A DNA stretch of 38,765 bases from Clostridia bacterium (lineage in GTDB: Bacteria; Bacillota; Clostridia; Christensenellales; Borkfalkiaceae): contig JAFTQO010000008.1 of NCBI GenBank assembly GCA_017462735.1, forward strand, positions 1 to 38,765. The letters are read 5' to 3'. The stretch's first letter is position 1. Every line of letters starts with the position of its first letter. Positions 24,253-31,629 of this stretch are shown here, piece after piece. The translations under genes were made by a program, and so were the position numbers. Below the pieces are notes generated by a model that did no database searches, was not told the DNA's origin, and worked only from the letters and a program-made list of their open reading frames with translations.

Positions 24253-24740
24253 GGAAGACGCTAGTTATCTGTTGCGAAGAAGGGCTGTCCAAAGGGGACA
24301 AGTCGCGTCTGGAAAAGGCGTTCGATAAAGTGGTAAAAACGGACGTGACGCTTGCCGTAGAGGTGGCGTTTGTGGACGGAGAAGAGATACGCGCCCTCAA
24401 CCTTTCCACGAGAGGGATAGACAAGGAGACGGACGTACTGTCCTATCCTACGATGGAGGATATTAAGGGCAAAGCCCTTAAAAAGAAGGAGCATTTGCTG
24501 GACTTGGACGAAAAAGGACGCTTGCTTATCGGTAGCATTGCCGTTTGTACGGACGTGGCGAAAAGGCAGGCGGAAGAGTACGGTCACAGTTACGAAAGAG
24601 AGTTATTTTATTTGATTACGCACGGCGTAATGCATTGCCTTGGTTACGACCATATGACGGACGAAGAAAAGGCGGAGATGAGAAAAAAGGAAGAAGAGTC
24701 GCTGCAAAAAATAGGCGTGACGAGAGAGGAAGAAGTATGA
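24249..24740 (+). CDS. ybeY: rRNA maturation endoribonuclease YbeY
   Basis: 163 residues from ATG 24249, which overlaps the pgpH stop (ATGA); an upstream in-frame ATG at 24108 lies deep inside pgpH. The zinc-binding signature HGxxHxxGxDH is intact in 'HGVMHCLGYDHMTDEE' near residue 122. 'VSYPT'-like 'TDVLSYPTMED' near residue 60 and 'IAVCTDVAKRQAEEYGHSYE' near 97 are also typical. It processes 16S rRNA and takes part in ribosome quality control. The stop overlaps the era start by 4 bases. The dgkA and cdd genes usual between ybeY and era in Bacilli are absent. Confidence 0.95.
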   Translation: MRKTLVICCEEGLSKGDKSRLEKAFDKVVKTDVTLAVEVAFVDGEEIRALNLSTRGIDKETDVLSYPTMEDIKGKALKKKEHLLDLDEKGRLLIGSIAVCTDVAKRQAEEYGHSYERELFYLITHGVMHCLGYDHMTDEEKAEMRKKEEESLQKIGVTREEEV

Positions 24741-25630
24741 GAAGCGGATACGTTGCGGTAATTGGTAAAGCAAACGCAGGGAAGAGCACCTTGATCAACG
24801 TGTTAGTGGGTGAAAAGGTGTCTATCGTTTCCCCCAAGCCCCAGACGACGAGAGACAGGATTTTGGGCGTATTGACGGAAGGCGACTACCAAATCGTCTT
24901 TGTGGACACGCCGGGGCTTTACAAGGCAAGGAACGCCCTGACGGATATGATGATGAAGACGACGGAAATCAGCGCGAAATCGGTGGATTTTATCCTGTAC
25001 GTCGTAGACGGGCACAACGGGGTAGGTGAAGAGGATTTTGACCTGATGAAAAAGTACCGCGCTTTGGGGATACCTATGGCGGTGGCGTTCACAAAAATCG
25101 ACATTATGCCCAAGGAAAATATTCCCTTAGCGGCGGCGCAATTCGTCGACAACGGGATGGACGTCGATCTCTTCCCCGTTTCGGCAAGAAAGGGGACGAA
25201 CGTCCGTGCGCTGAAAGAATTTTTGGCGGCGCAGTTGCCCGAACAAGACAAAGTCTTTGAAGAGGATATCGTGTCGGATAAGAGCGAGAAATTTATGATT
25301 GCAGAGATTATGCGCGAGAAAATTTTGCTCAAATACGACAAAGAGATTCCGCACGGCATTGCCATCGTCATCAACACTTTTGCCCGTCAGGATAACGGCG
25401 TGTACGAGATTAACCTTGACATCGTCTGTGAAAAGGCGGCACACAAGGCGATACTTATCGGCAAACAAGGCAGGGCAATTAAGGAAGTCTCTTCTTTTGC
25501 ACGCCAAGCCATGGAAAAATTTTTAGATGCAAAAGTCTTTTTGACGACGTACGTAAAGGTCAAAGAAGATTGGCGAGACAGACCTAATCTTTTAAAAGAA
25601 TACGGCTACGAAAAACCCATAGAAGACTAG
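24737..25630 (+). CDS. era: GTPase Era
   Basis: 297 residues from ATG 24737 (GAGAGGA upstream), normal length. GTPase motifs: G1 'GKANAGKST', G2 'PKPQTTRDRI', G3 'DTPGL', G4 'FTKID' near residue 120 in place of the usual NKxD. The C-terminal KH domain is present ('AILIGKQGRAIKEVSSFARQ', 'TYVKVKEDWRDR'). It binds the 3' end of 16S rRNA and checks 30S assembly. N to T at G4 is known in other translation-factor-class GTPases, so binding of guanine is probably kept. Last of the run of ATGA-coupled genes; followed by a 324-base spacer. Confidence 0.95.
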   Translation: MRSGYVAVIGKANAGKSTLINVLVGEKVSIVSPKPQTTRDRILGVLTEGDYQIVFVDTPGLYKARNALTDMMMKTTEISAKSVDFILYVVDGHNGVGEEDFDLMKKYRALGIPMAVAFTKIDIMPKENIPLAAAQFVDNGMDVDLFPVSARKGTNVRALKEFLAAQLPEQDKVFEEDIVSDKSEKFMIAEIMREKILLKYDKEIPHGIAIVINTFARQDNGVYEINLDIVCEKAAHKAILIGKQGRAIKEVSSFARQAMEKFLDAKVFLTTYVKVKEDWRDRPNLLKEYGYEKPIED

Positions 25631-25744
25631 GTTTTCTTCTTATAGGCTTCGCAACTCGGCGTCGCGGCTCAGTTTCGTACTTCTCTGTACGCGCCTTTGC
25701 CGCTCCTTGATTTGCTTGCCTCTAAAAAGAAAAGGCTTCCTTTA

Positions 25745-25847
25745 ATGCATAGTGCAAAGTGGAGGAAAAATAAAATAATTCCATAATTATGCACTCTGCA
25801 TTTTGCATTATGCACTAACAAACAATGCATAGCGCATAGTGCAAAAT
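25745..25847. repeat. Palindromic intergenic repeat cluster between era and yqzL
   Basis: ATGCATAGTGCAAA (25745-25758) has an imperfect inverted copy TTTGCATTATGCAC (25802-25815, 12 of 14). ATTTTGCATTATGC (25800-25813) pairs with GCATAGTGCAAAAT (25834-25847) at 13 of 14 positions, giving a hairpin with a 20-base loop. The unit resembles REP/MITE-like dispersed palindromes. The rest of the spacer 25631-25954 shows no ORF I trust; 25640-25735 is a C/T-rich stretch with CGTAC...GTACGC inverted pairs, loosely like 31252-31310. Confidence 0.5.
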
Positions 25848-25954
25848 TTCAAAAAAATTAGCCCGAAAACCAAAGGTTTTCCACCTGCGGCGACACGCCC
25901 CGTCTATTGCATAAATCTTCTCCCTCGCACCAAACTGTATGGAGGGAGGGAAAT

Positions 25955-26065
25955 ATGCGAGATAAGAAAAAAGAGGGCGGCGCGGCAGAACTCGCGTGGA
26001 AAAACTTTGAAAAAACGGGCAAAATCACCTATTATCTTTTATATTACGATTTACTGAAAAAATAG
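25955..26065 (+). CDS. yqzL: YqzL-like small protein
   Basis: 36 residues from ATG 25955 behind GGAGGGAGGG. The sequence contains 'AWKNFEKTGKITYYLLYYDL', matching the family pattern W..F..TG.I..YLL...L of YqzL, which in Bacillus lies between era and recO exactly as here. Charged N-terminus (RDKKKEGG), no signal peptide or membrane segment. Function unknown. The overlapping longer frame at 25839-26057 has no supported start and does not match any family. Confidence 0.75.
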   Translation: MRDKKKEGGAAELAWKNFEKTGKITYYLLYYDLLKK

Positions 26066-26085
26066 TAGCGTACAAAGGCGGAATT

Positions 26086-26808
26086 ATGGAGATTAAGAGC
26101 AACGGCGTCTTATTAAAATCAATTGATTACAACGAAAGCGACAGATTGCTGACCATATTCACCGCCGAAAAAGGCAAATTGACGGCAGGGATACGAGGGG
26201 TGCGTAAAAAAGGCGCGCGTCTTGCCTTCGCTTCCCAGCCCTTTTGCTTTGCAGAGTATATCCTCGTGCAAAAAGGGGACAAGTATACCGTAAAAACGGC
26301 ATACTTGTACGACGGTTTTTACCCCTTGCGCACGGATATCACGCGGTACTATGCGGCGAGCGCGGCATTGTCCGTTTGCCTTTCTCTTCTTGGCGAGGAA
26401 GAAAAGGCTGACGGGATTTTCGTGGCGCTCGTACAGGCGCTCAAAAGCCTTGCTTACGGGGAGGGCGACCCTGCCGAACCGCTTACCGAATTTTTGCTGT
26501 CTACGTTGCAGGCGGCGGGATACGGTATTCGGTTGGACGGTTGCGGATACTGTGAAGAGGATTTGGGCGAAAAGCCGTACTTTGATTTTTCAGGCGGTTG
26601 TTTTTGCTGCGAAAATTGCGCGAAAGGGGTGCGGGCAAGTCTGTCCACTTACCATTTTTTGCGTAAATGTAGCGGGCTTTCCTACGAAGAGGAAAAGATA
26701 GCGGGTGGAGCGCGTCGCGCGCTGAAACTACTCAAAACGTTTTTGAGCGCGAGGCTGGATTTCAACGCAACTTGCCTAGAAGAATTCCTTCGACTTTACG
26801 AAGGCTGA
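26086..26808 (+). CDS. recO: DNA repair protein RecO
   Basis: 240 residues, usual length. The N-terminal OB-fold begins 'GVLLKSIDYNESDRLLTIFT' and continues with 'AEKGKLTAGIRGVRKK'; a helical C-terminal domain carries a zinc site of four cysteines, CGYC near 152 and CENC near 175. RecO loads RecA onto SSB-coated DNA with RecR. Follows yqzL by 20 bases; standard position after era-yqzL. Confidence 0.95.
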   Translation: MEIKSNGVLLKSIDYNESDRLLTIFTAEKGKLTAGIRGVRKKGARLAFASQPFCFAEYILVQKGDKYTVKTAYLYDGFYPLRTDITRYYAASAALSVCLSLLGEEEKADGIFVALVQALKSLAYGEGDPAEPLTEFLLSTLQAAGYGIRLDGCGYCEEDLGEKPYFDFSGGCFCCENCAKGVRASLSTYHFLRKCSGLSYEEEKIAGGARRALKLLKTFLSARLDFNATCLEEFLRLYEG

Positions 26809-26892
26809 TAGGCGGCGGAAAACGGGCGTAGCGGGTAGCCACGTTTTATCCGTCTGCGGGCGTAAGGTGGGAGTTGCCCACTCCAAACGACT

Positions 26893-28290
26893 ATGGAAAA
26901 GGAAGTAAAGAAAAAAAGAGTAACCAAAAAGACGAAAGAAGAAAAAGCGGTAGAAGAAAAGGCGGCGGTACAAGATACCGCCGAGAACCCCAAAAAAGCG
27001 GTGAAAAAACCTCGTGCAAAAAAAGCGGAAAAGGTAGAAACGCCTGCCGTCCCCGCGGAGGCGAAAGTAGAAGAAAGTAAAATAGAAGAAAGCGCGCCCG
27101 CGCGCGAGGAAGAGAAAAAACCCAAAAAACCTCGCGCGAAAAAGACGGTAAAAAAAGAAGACAAGACGGACGTTATCGTTACGGAACTGCCGAGGGAAGA
27201 AAAAAAATTGGCGCCTGAAAAACCCGTGGAAAAAGAGGCGGAAAAGCCAGCCGTTGAAAAGCATGAACTCACCCGTCAAGAAAAAAAGGACGCGGTGCGC
27301 GCCATTGTCAAAGAATTGTTGCAAGCCTCTCCTTTGCGCCGTACGGCGCTTATCGACGAGGCGTCTAAATTGTACGTAGAACGGTTTCCGTCGGCAGAGA
27401 ACGCCAACGTCAACGACGTCAAAGGCAGGGTGGGTTCGGTGATAACCTTGATGGAACAAGGCGCAGAAATTTTTCCTGACGGCAACGTAATAGGGCTTGA
27501 AAAACCCAAGGCAAAGGAAGAGAAAAAGCCTGAAGAACCCGTACCTGCCCCGATGGAAGAAAAGCATTTACCCGTACCCGTGTCCGAGGGAAAACTTGCC
27601 CCTGTCTTTGATATGAGTGCGCTTTTGGGTGAGAAAAAGCCCGAAAAGCCCGCCGAAAAAGCAGAAGAGCAAAAGACGGCGAAAAAAGTGGAAAAGGCGA
27701 AAGGGGTAAAAGCGATTCCCGAAAAAATAACCGTTAAAAAACTGCCAAAGCCGAAAACGGACGACAAACTCAAAGAGAGATTTTTAAAGAAAATCCGCTC
27801 TCACGGCGGTAGTTACTTAGAGTATTACGCGGTATACCTTTTGCAACGCTACGCGCAAAGCAACGGGCGCAGACTGGAAGGGATGAGAGTGAGCGGCGGC
27901 GAATACGACGGCGGCATCGACGGCGAGATAGAACTGACGGATAAGTTCGGCTTTAGAGAAACGCTGTATATTCAAGCCAAAAATTGGGAACCGACGGACG
28001 AAAAATGGATGGTCGGCGAGACGCTGTTGCAGCAGTTTATCGGCGCGGTGACCTACCGCCTTAGAAAGGCAGGTAAAGGCAACGGCAGAGGGGTATACGT
28101 CACGACCTCTAAGTTTAGCGAAGGCGCCAAAAAGATACTGGACGAGATGAGCGATAGTTTCGTCGGCTACGACGGGGACGAACTTTTTGAACTTGCCAAA
28201 GAGTGTAATTTCGGCGTGCTTAAAAAAGACGGCGAGTGGGTTTTGGACGAGAATTTGCTCTCAGGCGAAAAAGCATTTTTCAATATGTAA
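26893..28290 (+). CDS. Mrr-type restriction-endonuclease-fold protein with histone H1-like N-terminus
   Basis: 465 residues in three parts. Residues 1-125 are Lys/Glu/Ala/Pro-rich, low complexity, with 'KKPRAKKAEK' and 'KKPRAKKTVKK' repeats like bacterial H1/AlgP tails. Residues about 126-205 look like a winged-helix domain ('AVRAIVKELLQASPLRRTAL' onward), as in the Mrr N-terminus. After a second KE-rich linker, residues about 296-425 carry an Mrr_cat nuclease core: 'GGIDGEIEL' (Asp near 340), 'YIQAKNW' (QxK near 362) and 'VYVTTSKFS' near 404. The family cuts modified or damaged DNA. No methylase partner is near. There is no clear ribosome site; a GGTGGGAG sequence 20 bases upstream is folded into a GTGGG/CCCAC hairpin (26867-26881). 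Own terminator follows. Confidence 0.85.
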   Translation: MEKEVKKKRVTKKTKEEKAVEEKAAVQDTAENPKKAVKKPRAKKAEKVETPAVPAEAKVEESKIEESAPAREEEKKPKKPRAKKTVKKEDKTDVIVTELPREEKKLAPEKPVEKEAEKPAVEKHELTRQEKKDAVRAIVKELLQASPLRRTALIDEASKLYVERFPSAENANVNDVKGRVGSVITLMEQGAEIFPDGNVIGLEKPKAKEEKKPEEPVPAPMEEKHLPVPVSEGKLAPVFDMSALLGEKKPEKPAEKAEEQKTAKKVEKAKGVKAIPEKITVKKLPKPKTDDKLKERFLKKIRSHGGSYLEYYAVYLLQRYAQSNGRRLEGMRVSGGEYDGGIDGEIELTDKFGFRETLYIQAKNWEPTDEKWMVGETLLQQFIGAVTYRLRKAGKGNGRGVYVTTSKFSEGAKKILDEMSDSFVGYDGDELFELAKECNFGVLKKDGEWVLDENLLSGEKAFFNM

Positions 28291-28304
28291 AGAACAACAA
28301 CTAG

Positions 28305-28339
28305 GAAAAAGCGGACATTGAGCCGCTTTTTCTTTTTTT
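28305..28339 (+). terminator. Rho-independent terminator after the Mrr-type gene
   Basis: A 10-bp stem GAAAAAGCGG / CCGCTTTTTC with an 8-base loop is followed by TTTTTTTG. Confidence 0.9.
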
Positions 28340-28407
28340 GTAAAAAAGAGATACCGCAAAAAAATGGTAAAAGCGTGAAAAAATATTGAAAAAGGACTTA
28401 CAAAGGC

Positions 28408-28436
28408 TTGCTATTTTTCCCCGTTTATATTAAAAT
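28408..28436 (+). promoter_or_regulatory. Likely sigma-A promoter of ppdK
   Basis: TTGCTA (28408-28413), a 17-base spacer and TAAAAT (28431-28436). It implies a leader of about 93 bases containing a CGCGCGGGCGCGC-rich patch near 28452-28464 that can fold on itself. An alternative -10 (TATATT) overlaps. Confidence 0.55.
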
Positions 28437-28535
28437 AATAAATGGTGGTCCGCGCGGGCGCGCAAAAACGTAGCGCAAAAAAAGCGGAAAACACATACTA
28501 AACTAGGAAAAAATTACTTGGAGGAATTATATTTT

Positions 28536-31181
28536 ATGGCTAAAAAGTATTGCTATCTCTTCACCGAAGGTAATGCGAAAATGCGCGAAATCCTCGGCGG
28601 TAAAGGCGCGAACCTTGCGGAAATGACCAACATCGGTCTTCCCGTACCTCAAGGTTTCACCATCTCCACCGAAGCGTGCACGCAATATTACGAAGACGGC
28701 AGACAAATCAACGCAGACATTCAAGCAGAAATTATGGAATACATCGACAAGATGGAAACTATCTGCGGTAAAAAGTTCGGCGACAAGGAAAACCCCTTGC
28801 TCGTATCCGTACGTTCGGGCGCACGTGCATCCATGCCTGGCATGATGGACACCATTTTGAACCTTGGTCTCAACGAAGAAGTTGTCAACACCATCGCTAA
28901 CAAATCGGGCAACCCCCGTTGGGCTTGGGACTGCTATCGCCGTTTCATTCAGATGTTCTCGGACGTCGTTATGGAAGTAGGCAAGAAGTACTTTGAAAAG
29001 CTCATCGACGAAATGAAAGAAAAGAAAGGCGTTACGCAAGACGTTGAACTCGACGCGAACGACTTGAAAGAACTTGCTAACCAATTCAAGGCAGAATATA
29101 AAAAGCAACTGGGTAAAGATTTCCCCACCGACCCGAAAGAACAGCTTTTCGAAGCGGTAAAAGCGGTATTCCGTTCTTGGGACAACCCCCGTGCAAACAT
29201 CTATCGTATGGACCACGACATTCCTTACAGTTGGGGTACTGCCGTAAACGTACAAATGATGGCGTTCGGTAACATGGGCGAAACCTCCGGTACGGGCGTT
29301 GCGTTCACGCGTGACCCTGCTACGGGTGAAAAGGGCTTGATGGGCGAATTCTTGACCAACGCACAAGGCGAAGACGTCGTTGCTGGTGTTCGTACCCCGA
29401 TGCCCATCGCGCAAATGAAGGAAGTATTCCCCGAAGTTTACGCGCAATTTTTGGAAGTTTGCAAGACGCTTGAAAATCACTATCGCGATATGCAAGATAT
29501 GGAATTTACGATCGAAGATCGTAAACTTTACATGCTTCAAACCCGTAACGGGAAACGTACGGCTGCCGCGGCTATCAAGATCGCTTGCGACTTGATTGAC
29601 GAAGGTATGATTACGGAACAAGAAGCAGTTATGCAAATCGACGCGAAGAGCCTCGATATGCTCCTTCACCCTCAATTTGACGTAAAAGCGTTGAAAGACG
29701 CAGACAAGAACAACGTCGTTGGCAAAGGCCTTGCGGCTTCTCCTGGCGCGGCTGCTGGTAAGATCGTCTTCACGGCTGAAGACGCGGTTATCGAAGGCAA
29801 GAAAGGCGAAAACGTTATCCTTGTAAGACTTGAAACCTCTCCCGAAGATATCGAAGGTATGAAATATGCGAAAGGTATCTTGACCGTTCGTGGCGGTATG
29901 ACCTCTCACGCGGCGGTTGTTGCACGTGGTATGGGTACCTGCTGTGTATCCGGTTGCGGCGACATCAAGATGCACGAAGAAGAAAAGTGGTTTGAACTCG
30001 CTGGTAAGATCTTCCGCGAAGGCGACGTGCTTTCCTTGGACGGCTCCACGGGTAACATCTACGATACCCTCATCAAGACGGTACCTGCTGACCCCAACTC
30101 CGGCTATTTCGGCAGAATTATGGACCTTGCAGACAAATTCAAAGCAATGGCAGTTCGTACCAACGCTGATACGCCTGACGACGCAAAACAAGCAGTTGCG
30201 TTCGGCGCGCAAGGTATCGGTCTTTGCCGTACGGAACACATGTTCTTCGACCCCGCTCGTATCGGCGCTTTCCGTGAAATGATCTGCTCCGACACGGTAG
30301 CAGAAAGAGAAGCGGCGCTCGCGAAAATCGAACCTATGCAACAAGCAGACTTCGAAGGTTTGTTCGAGGCACTTGGCGGTTACCCTGTAACCATCCGTTT
30401 CCTCGATCCTCCTCTTCACGAATTCGTGCCTACCGCAGAAGAAGACATCAAGGCGCTTGCAGACGCGCAAGGCAAGAGCGTTGCTCAAATTAAAGACATT
30501 ATCGCTAGCCTTCACGAATTCAACCCGATGATGGGTCACCGTGGCTGCCGTTTGACGGTCACCTATCCCGAAATCGCGGTTATGCAAACGAAAGCAGTTA
30601 TCAAGGCGGCTATCAACATCGCGAAGAAACATCCCGATTGGACGCTTGTTCCTGAAATCATGATCCCCTTGACGGGCGAAACGAAGGAATTCAAGTTCGT
30701 AAAAGATATCGTTGTCAAGACGGCTAACGAAGTTATCGCGGCGGCTGGCGTTGACGTGAAATACGAAGTTGGTACGATGATGGAAATCCCTCGTGCTTGC
30801 TTGACGGCTGACGAAGTAGCGAAAGAAGCGGAATTCTTCTGCTTCGGTACCAACGACCTTACGCAAATGACGTTCGGTTTCTCCCGTGACGACGCTGGTA
30901 AATTCTTGCCTGCATACTATGCTAACAAGATTTACGAATCCGATCCTTTCGCAAGACTGGATACGACGGGCGTTGGTAAATTGATGGATATGGCTGTGTC
31001 CATGGGTAAGACGGTTCGTCCCAACATGCACTACGGTATCTGCGGCGAACACGGCGGTGATCCTTCCTCTATCGAATTCTGCCACGCTATCGGCTTGTCT
31101 TACGTATCCTGCTCGCCTTACCGCGTGCCTATCGCAAGACTTGCAGCAGCACAAGCGAATATCAAAAATCCCCGCAACTAA
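28536..31181 (+). CDS. ppdK: Pyruvate, phosphate dikinase
   Basis: 881 residues from ATG 28536 with GGAGG at 28520-28524; the in-frame TTG at 28518 overlaps that site. It interconverts pyruvate, ATP and phosphate with PEP, AMP and PPi, and in anaerobes can run as a PPi-saving glycolytic step. Visible: the ATP-grasp N-terminal domain ('GGKGANLAEM', 'SVRSGARASMPGMMDTILNL'), the swivelling domain with catalytic His near 458 ('GGMTSHAAVVARGMG'), and the C-terminal TIM barrel with 'GIGLCRTEHMFF' and the catalytic Cys near 836 in 'GICGEHGGDPSSI'. Codon use is noticeably more uniform than in neighbours (CGT, GGT, AAC, TTC preferred), as in highly expressed genes. Confidence 0.97.
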   Translation: MAKKYCYLFTEGNAKMREILGGKGANLAEMTNIGLPVPQGFTISTEACTQYYEDGRQINADIQAEIMEYIDKMETICGKKFGDKENPLLVSVRSGARASMPGMMDTILNLGLNEEVVNTIANKSGNPRWAWDCYRRFIQMFSDVVMEVGKKYFEKLIDEMKEKKGVTQDVELDANDLKELANQFKAEYKKQLGKDFPTDPKEQLFEAVKAVFRSWDNPRANIYRMDHDIPYSWGTAVNVQMMAFGNMGETSGTGVAFTRDPATGEKGLMGEFLTNAQGEDVVAGVRTPMPIAQMKEVFPEVYAQFLEVCKTLENHYRDMQDMEFTIEDRKLYMLQTRNGKRTAAAAIKIACDLIDEGMITEQEAVMQIDAKSLDMLLHPQFDVKALKDADKNNVVGKGLAASPGAAAGKIVFTAEDAVIEGKKGENVILVRLETSPEDIEGMKYAKGILTVRGGMTSHAAVVARGMGTCCVSGCGDIKMHEEEKWFELAGKIFREGDVLSLDGSTGNIYDTLIKTVPADPNSGYFGRIMDLADKFKAMAVRTNADTPDDAKQAVAFGAQGIGLCRTEHMFFDPARIGAFREMICSDTVAEREAALAKIEPMQQADFEGLFEALGGYPVTIRFLDPPLHEFVPTAEEDIKALADAQGKSVAQIKDIIASLHEFNPMMGHRGCRLTVTYPEIAVMQTKAVIKAAINIAKKHPDWTLVPEIMIPLTGETKEFKFVKDIVVKTANEVIAAAGVDVKYEVGTMMEIPRACLTADEVAKEAEFFCFGTNDLTQMTFGFSRDDAGKFLPAYYANKIYESDPFARLDTTGVGKLMDMAVSMGKTVRPNMHYGICGEHGGDPSSIEFCHAIGLSYVSCSPYRVPIARLAAAQANIKNPRN

Positions 31182-31205
31182 TTAAATAGCAAAAGCATAT
31201 AAGCG

Positions 31206-31237
31206 GCGCAGTACTTCGTTGTACTGCGCTTCTTTTT
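31206..31237 (+). terminator. Terminator of ppdK (copy 1 of a duplicated hairpin)
   Basis: A 9-bp stem GCGCAGTAC / GTACTGCGC with loop TTCGTT is followed by TTCTTTTT. It lies 24 bases after the ppdK stop. A copy differing by one base lies at 31336. Confidence 0.9.
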
Positions 31238-31335
31238 GCTCACGTACGCTAGGGTACGCTCCCTGCAAAGATGCTCGCACGCCTCGTCCTGCTTGCTTCT
31301 CTGCTTTTGCCGCGTGGAGCGTTGTTAAGCATTAA

Positions 31336-31365
31336 GCGCAGTACTTTGTTGTACTGCGCTTCTTT
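31336..31365 (+). repeat. Second copy of the ppdK terminator hairpin
   Basis: The same 9-bp stem with loop TTTGTT and TTCTTT tail; 29 of 30 bases match copy 1, 130 bases away. Between them (31240-31335) is a C/T-rich segment with a GTACGCTAGGGTACGCT repeat. Further on, GGGCAGGTGCGG (31399) and GGGCAGGTACGG (31441) form a short direct repeat with a 42-base period. No gene is seen in 31182-31578. Confidence 0.8.
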
Positions 31366-31506
31366 ACTTTATGTACGCGCGAGATTTTTAAAAAGGGCGG
31401 GCAGGTGCGGACTGAAAGGCTTAATTGGGAAAAATAGGTAGGGCAGGTACGGCTAAAAATCGAATAAGGAATTTTGGTGAAAATTTATAAAGATTGCGTC
31501 TGGTCT

Positions 31507-31535
31507 TTGACTTTTTTTGTGAAATCACTTATAAT
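31507..31535 (+). promoter_or_regulatory. Sigma-A promoter of the plasmalogen-synthase-like gene
   Basis: TTGACT (31507-31512), a 17-base spacer and a perfect TATAAT (31530-31535). The -10 box lies inside a 20-bp palindrome. Confidence 0.85.
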
Positions 31536-31545
31536 GTTATAAGTG
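31526..31545. promoter_or_regulatory. Candidate operator: 20-bp palindrome over the -10 box
   Basis: CACTTATAATGTTATAAGTG is a perfect inverted repeat of 9-base arms around TG. A bound dimeric repressor would block the -10 region. TTATAA-2-TTATAA resembles a PerR-type box but has a 2-base rather than 3-base centre, so the regulator is not assigned. Confidence 0.55.
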
Positions 31546-31578
31546 GGCGTGTTTTTTCTTGATAGAAAGGACAATAAA

Positions 31579-31629
31579 ATGCTTGCGAAAAGGCGGCGGT
31601 TATGGCAACAATCTACAGAGCGGGGATAG
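31579..31629 (+). CDS. Possible 16-codon leader ORF overlapping the giant gene start
   Basis: The ATG at 31579 has the better ribosome site (AAAGG, 8 bases upstream). It encodes a basic peptide beginning MLAKRRRLWQQ, in a different frame, and terminates 25 bases inside the large CDS. It could couple or dampen translation of the large gene, whose own site is only AGGCGGCGG. It may be fortuitous. Confidence 0.3.
   Translation: MLAKRRRLWQQSTERG

Noticed and set aside
25839-26057. 72-codon plus-strand frame overlapping yqzL
   Set aside because: No ribosome site, starts within the palindromic repeat, and competes with the yqzL frame, which has GGAGGGAGGG and family similarity.
28527-31154. 875-codon open frame on the minus strand opposite ppdK
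   Set aside because: It mirrors ppdK in a gene with strong codon bias, has no recognisable domain, no ribosome site and low-complexity Arg/His/Phe-rich translation; ppdK itself is certain.
31513-31545. Rex-type operator (TTGTGAAATCACTTATAA) at the plasmalogen-synthase-like promoter
   Set aside because: Only the left half fits a Rex site; the clear symmetry is the separate CACTTATAA-TG-TTATAAGTG palindrome.
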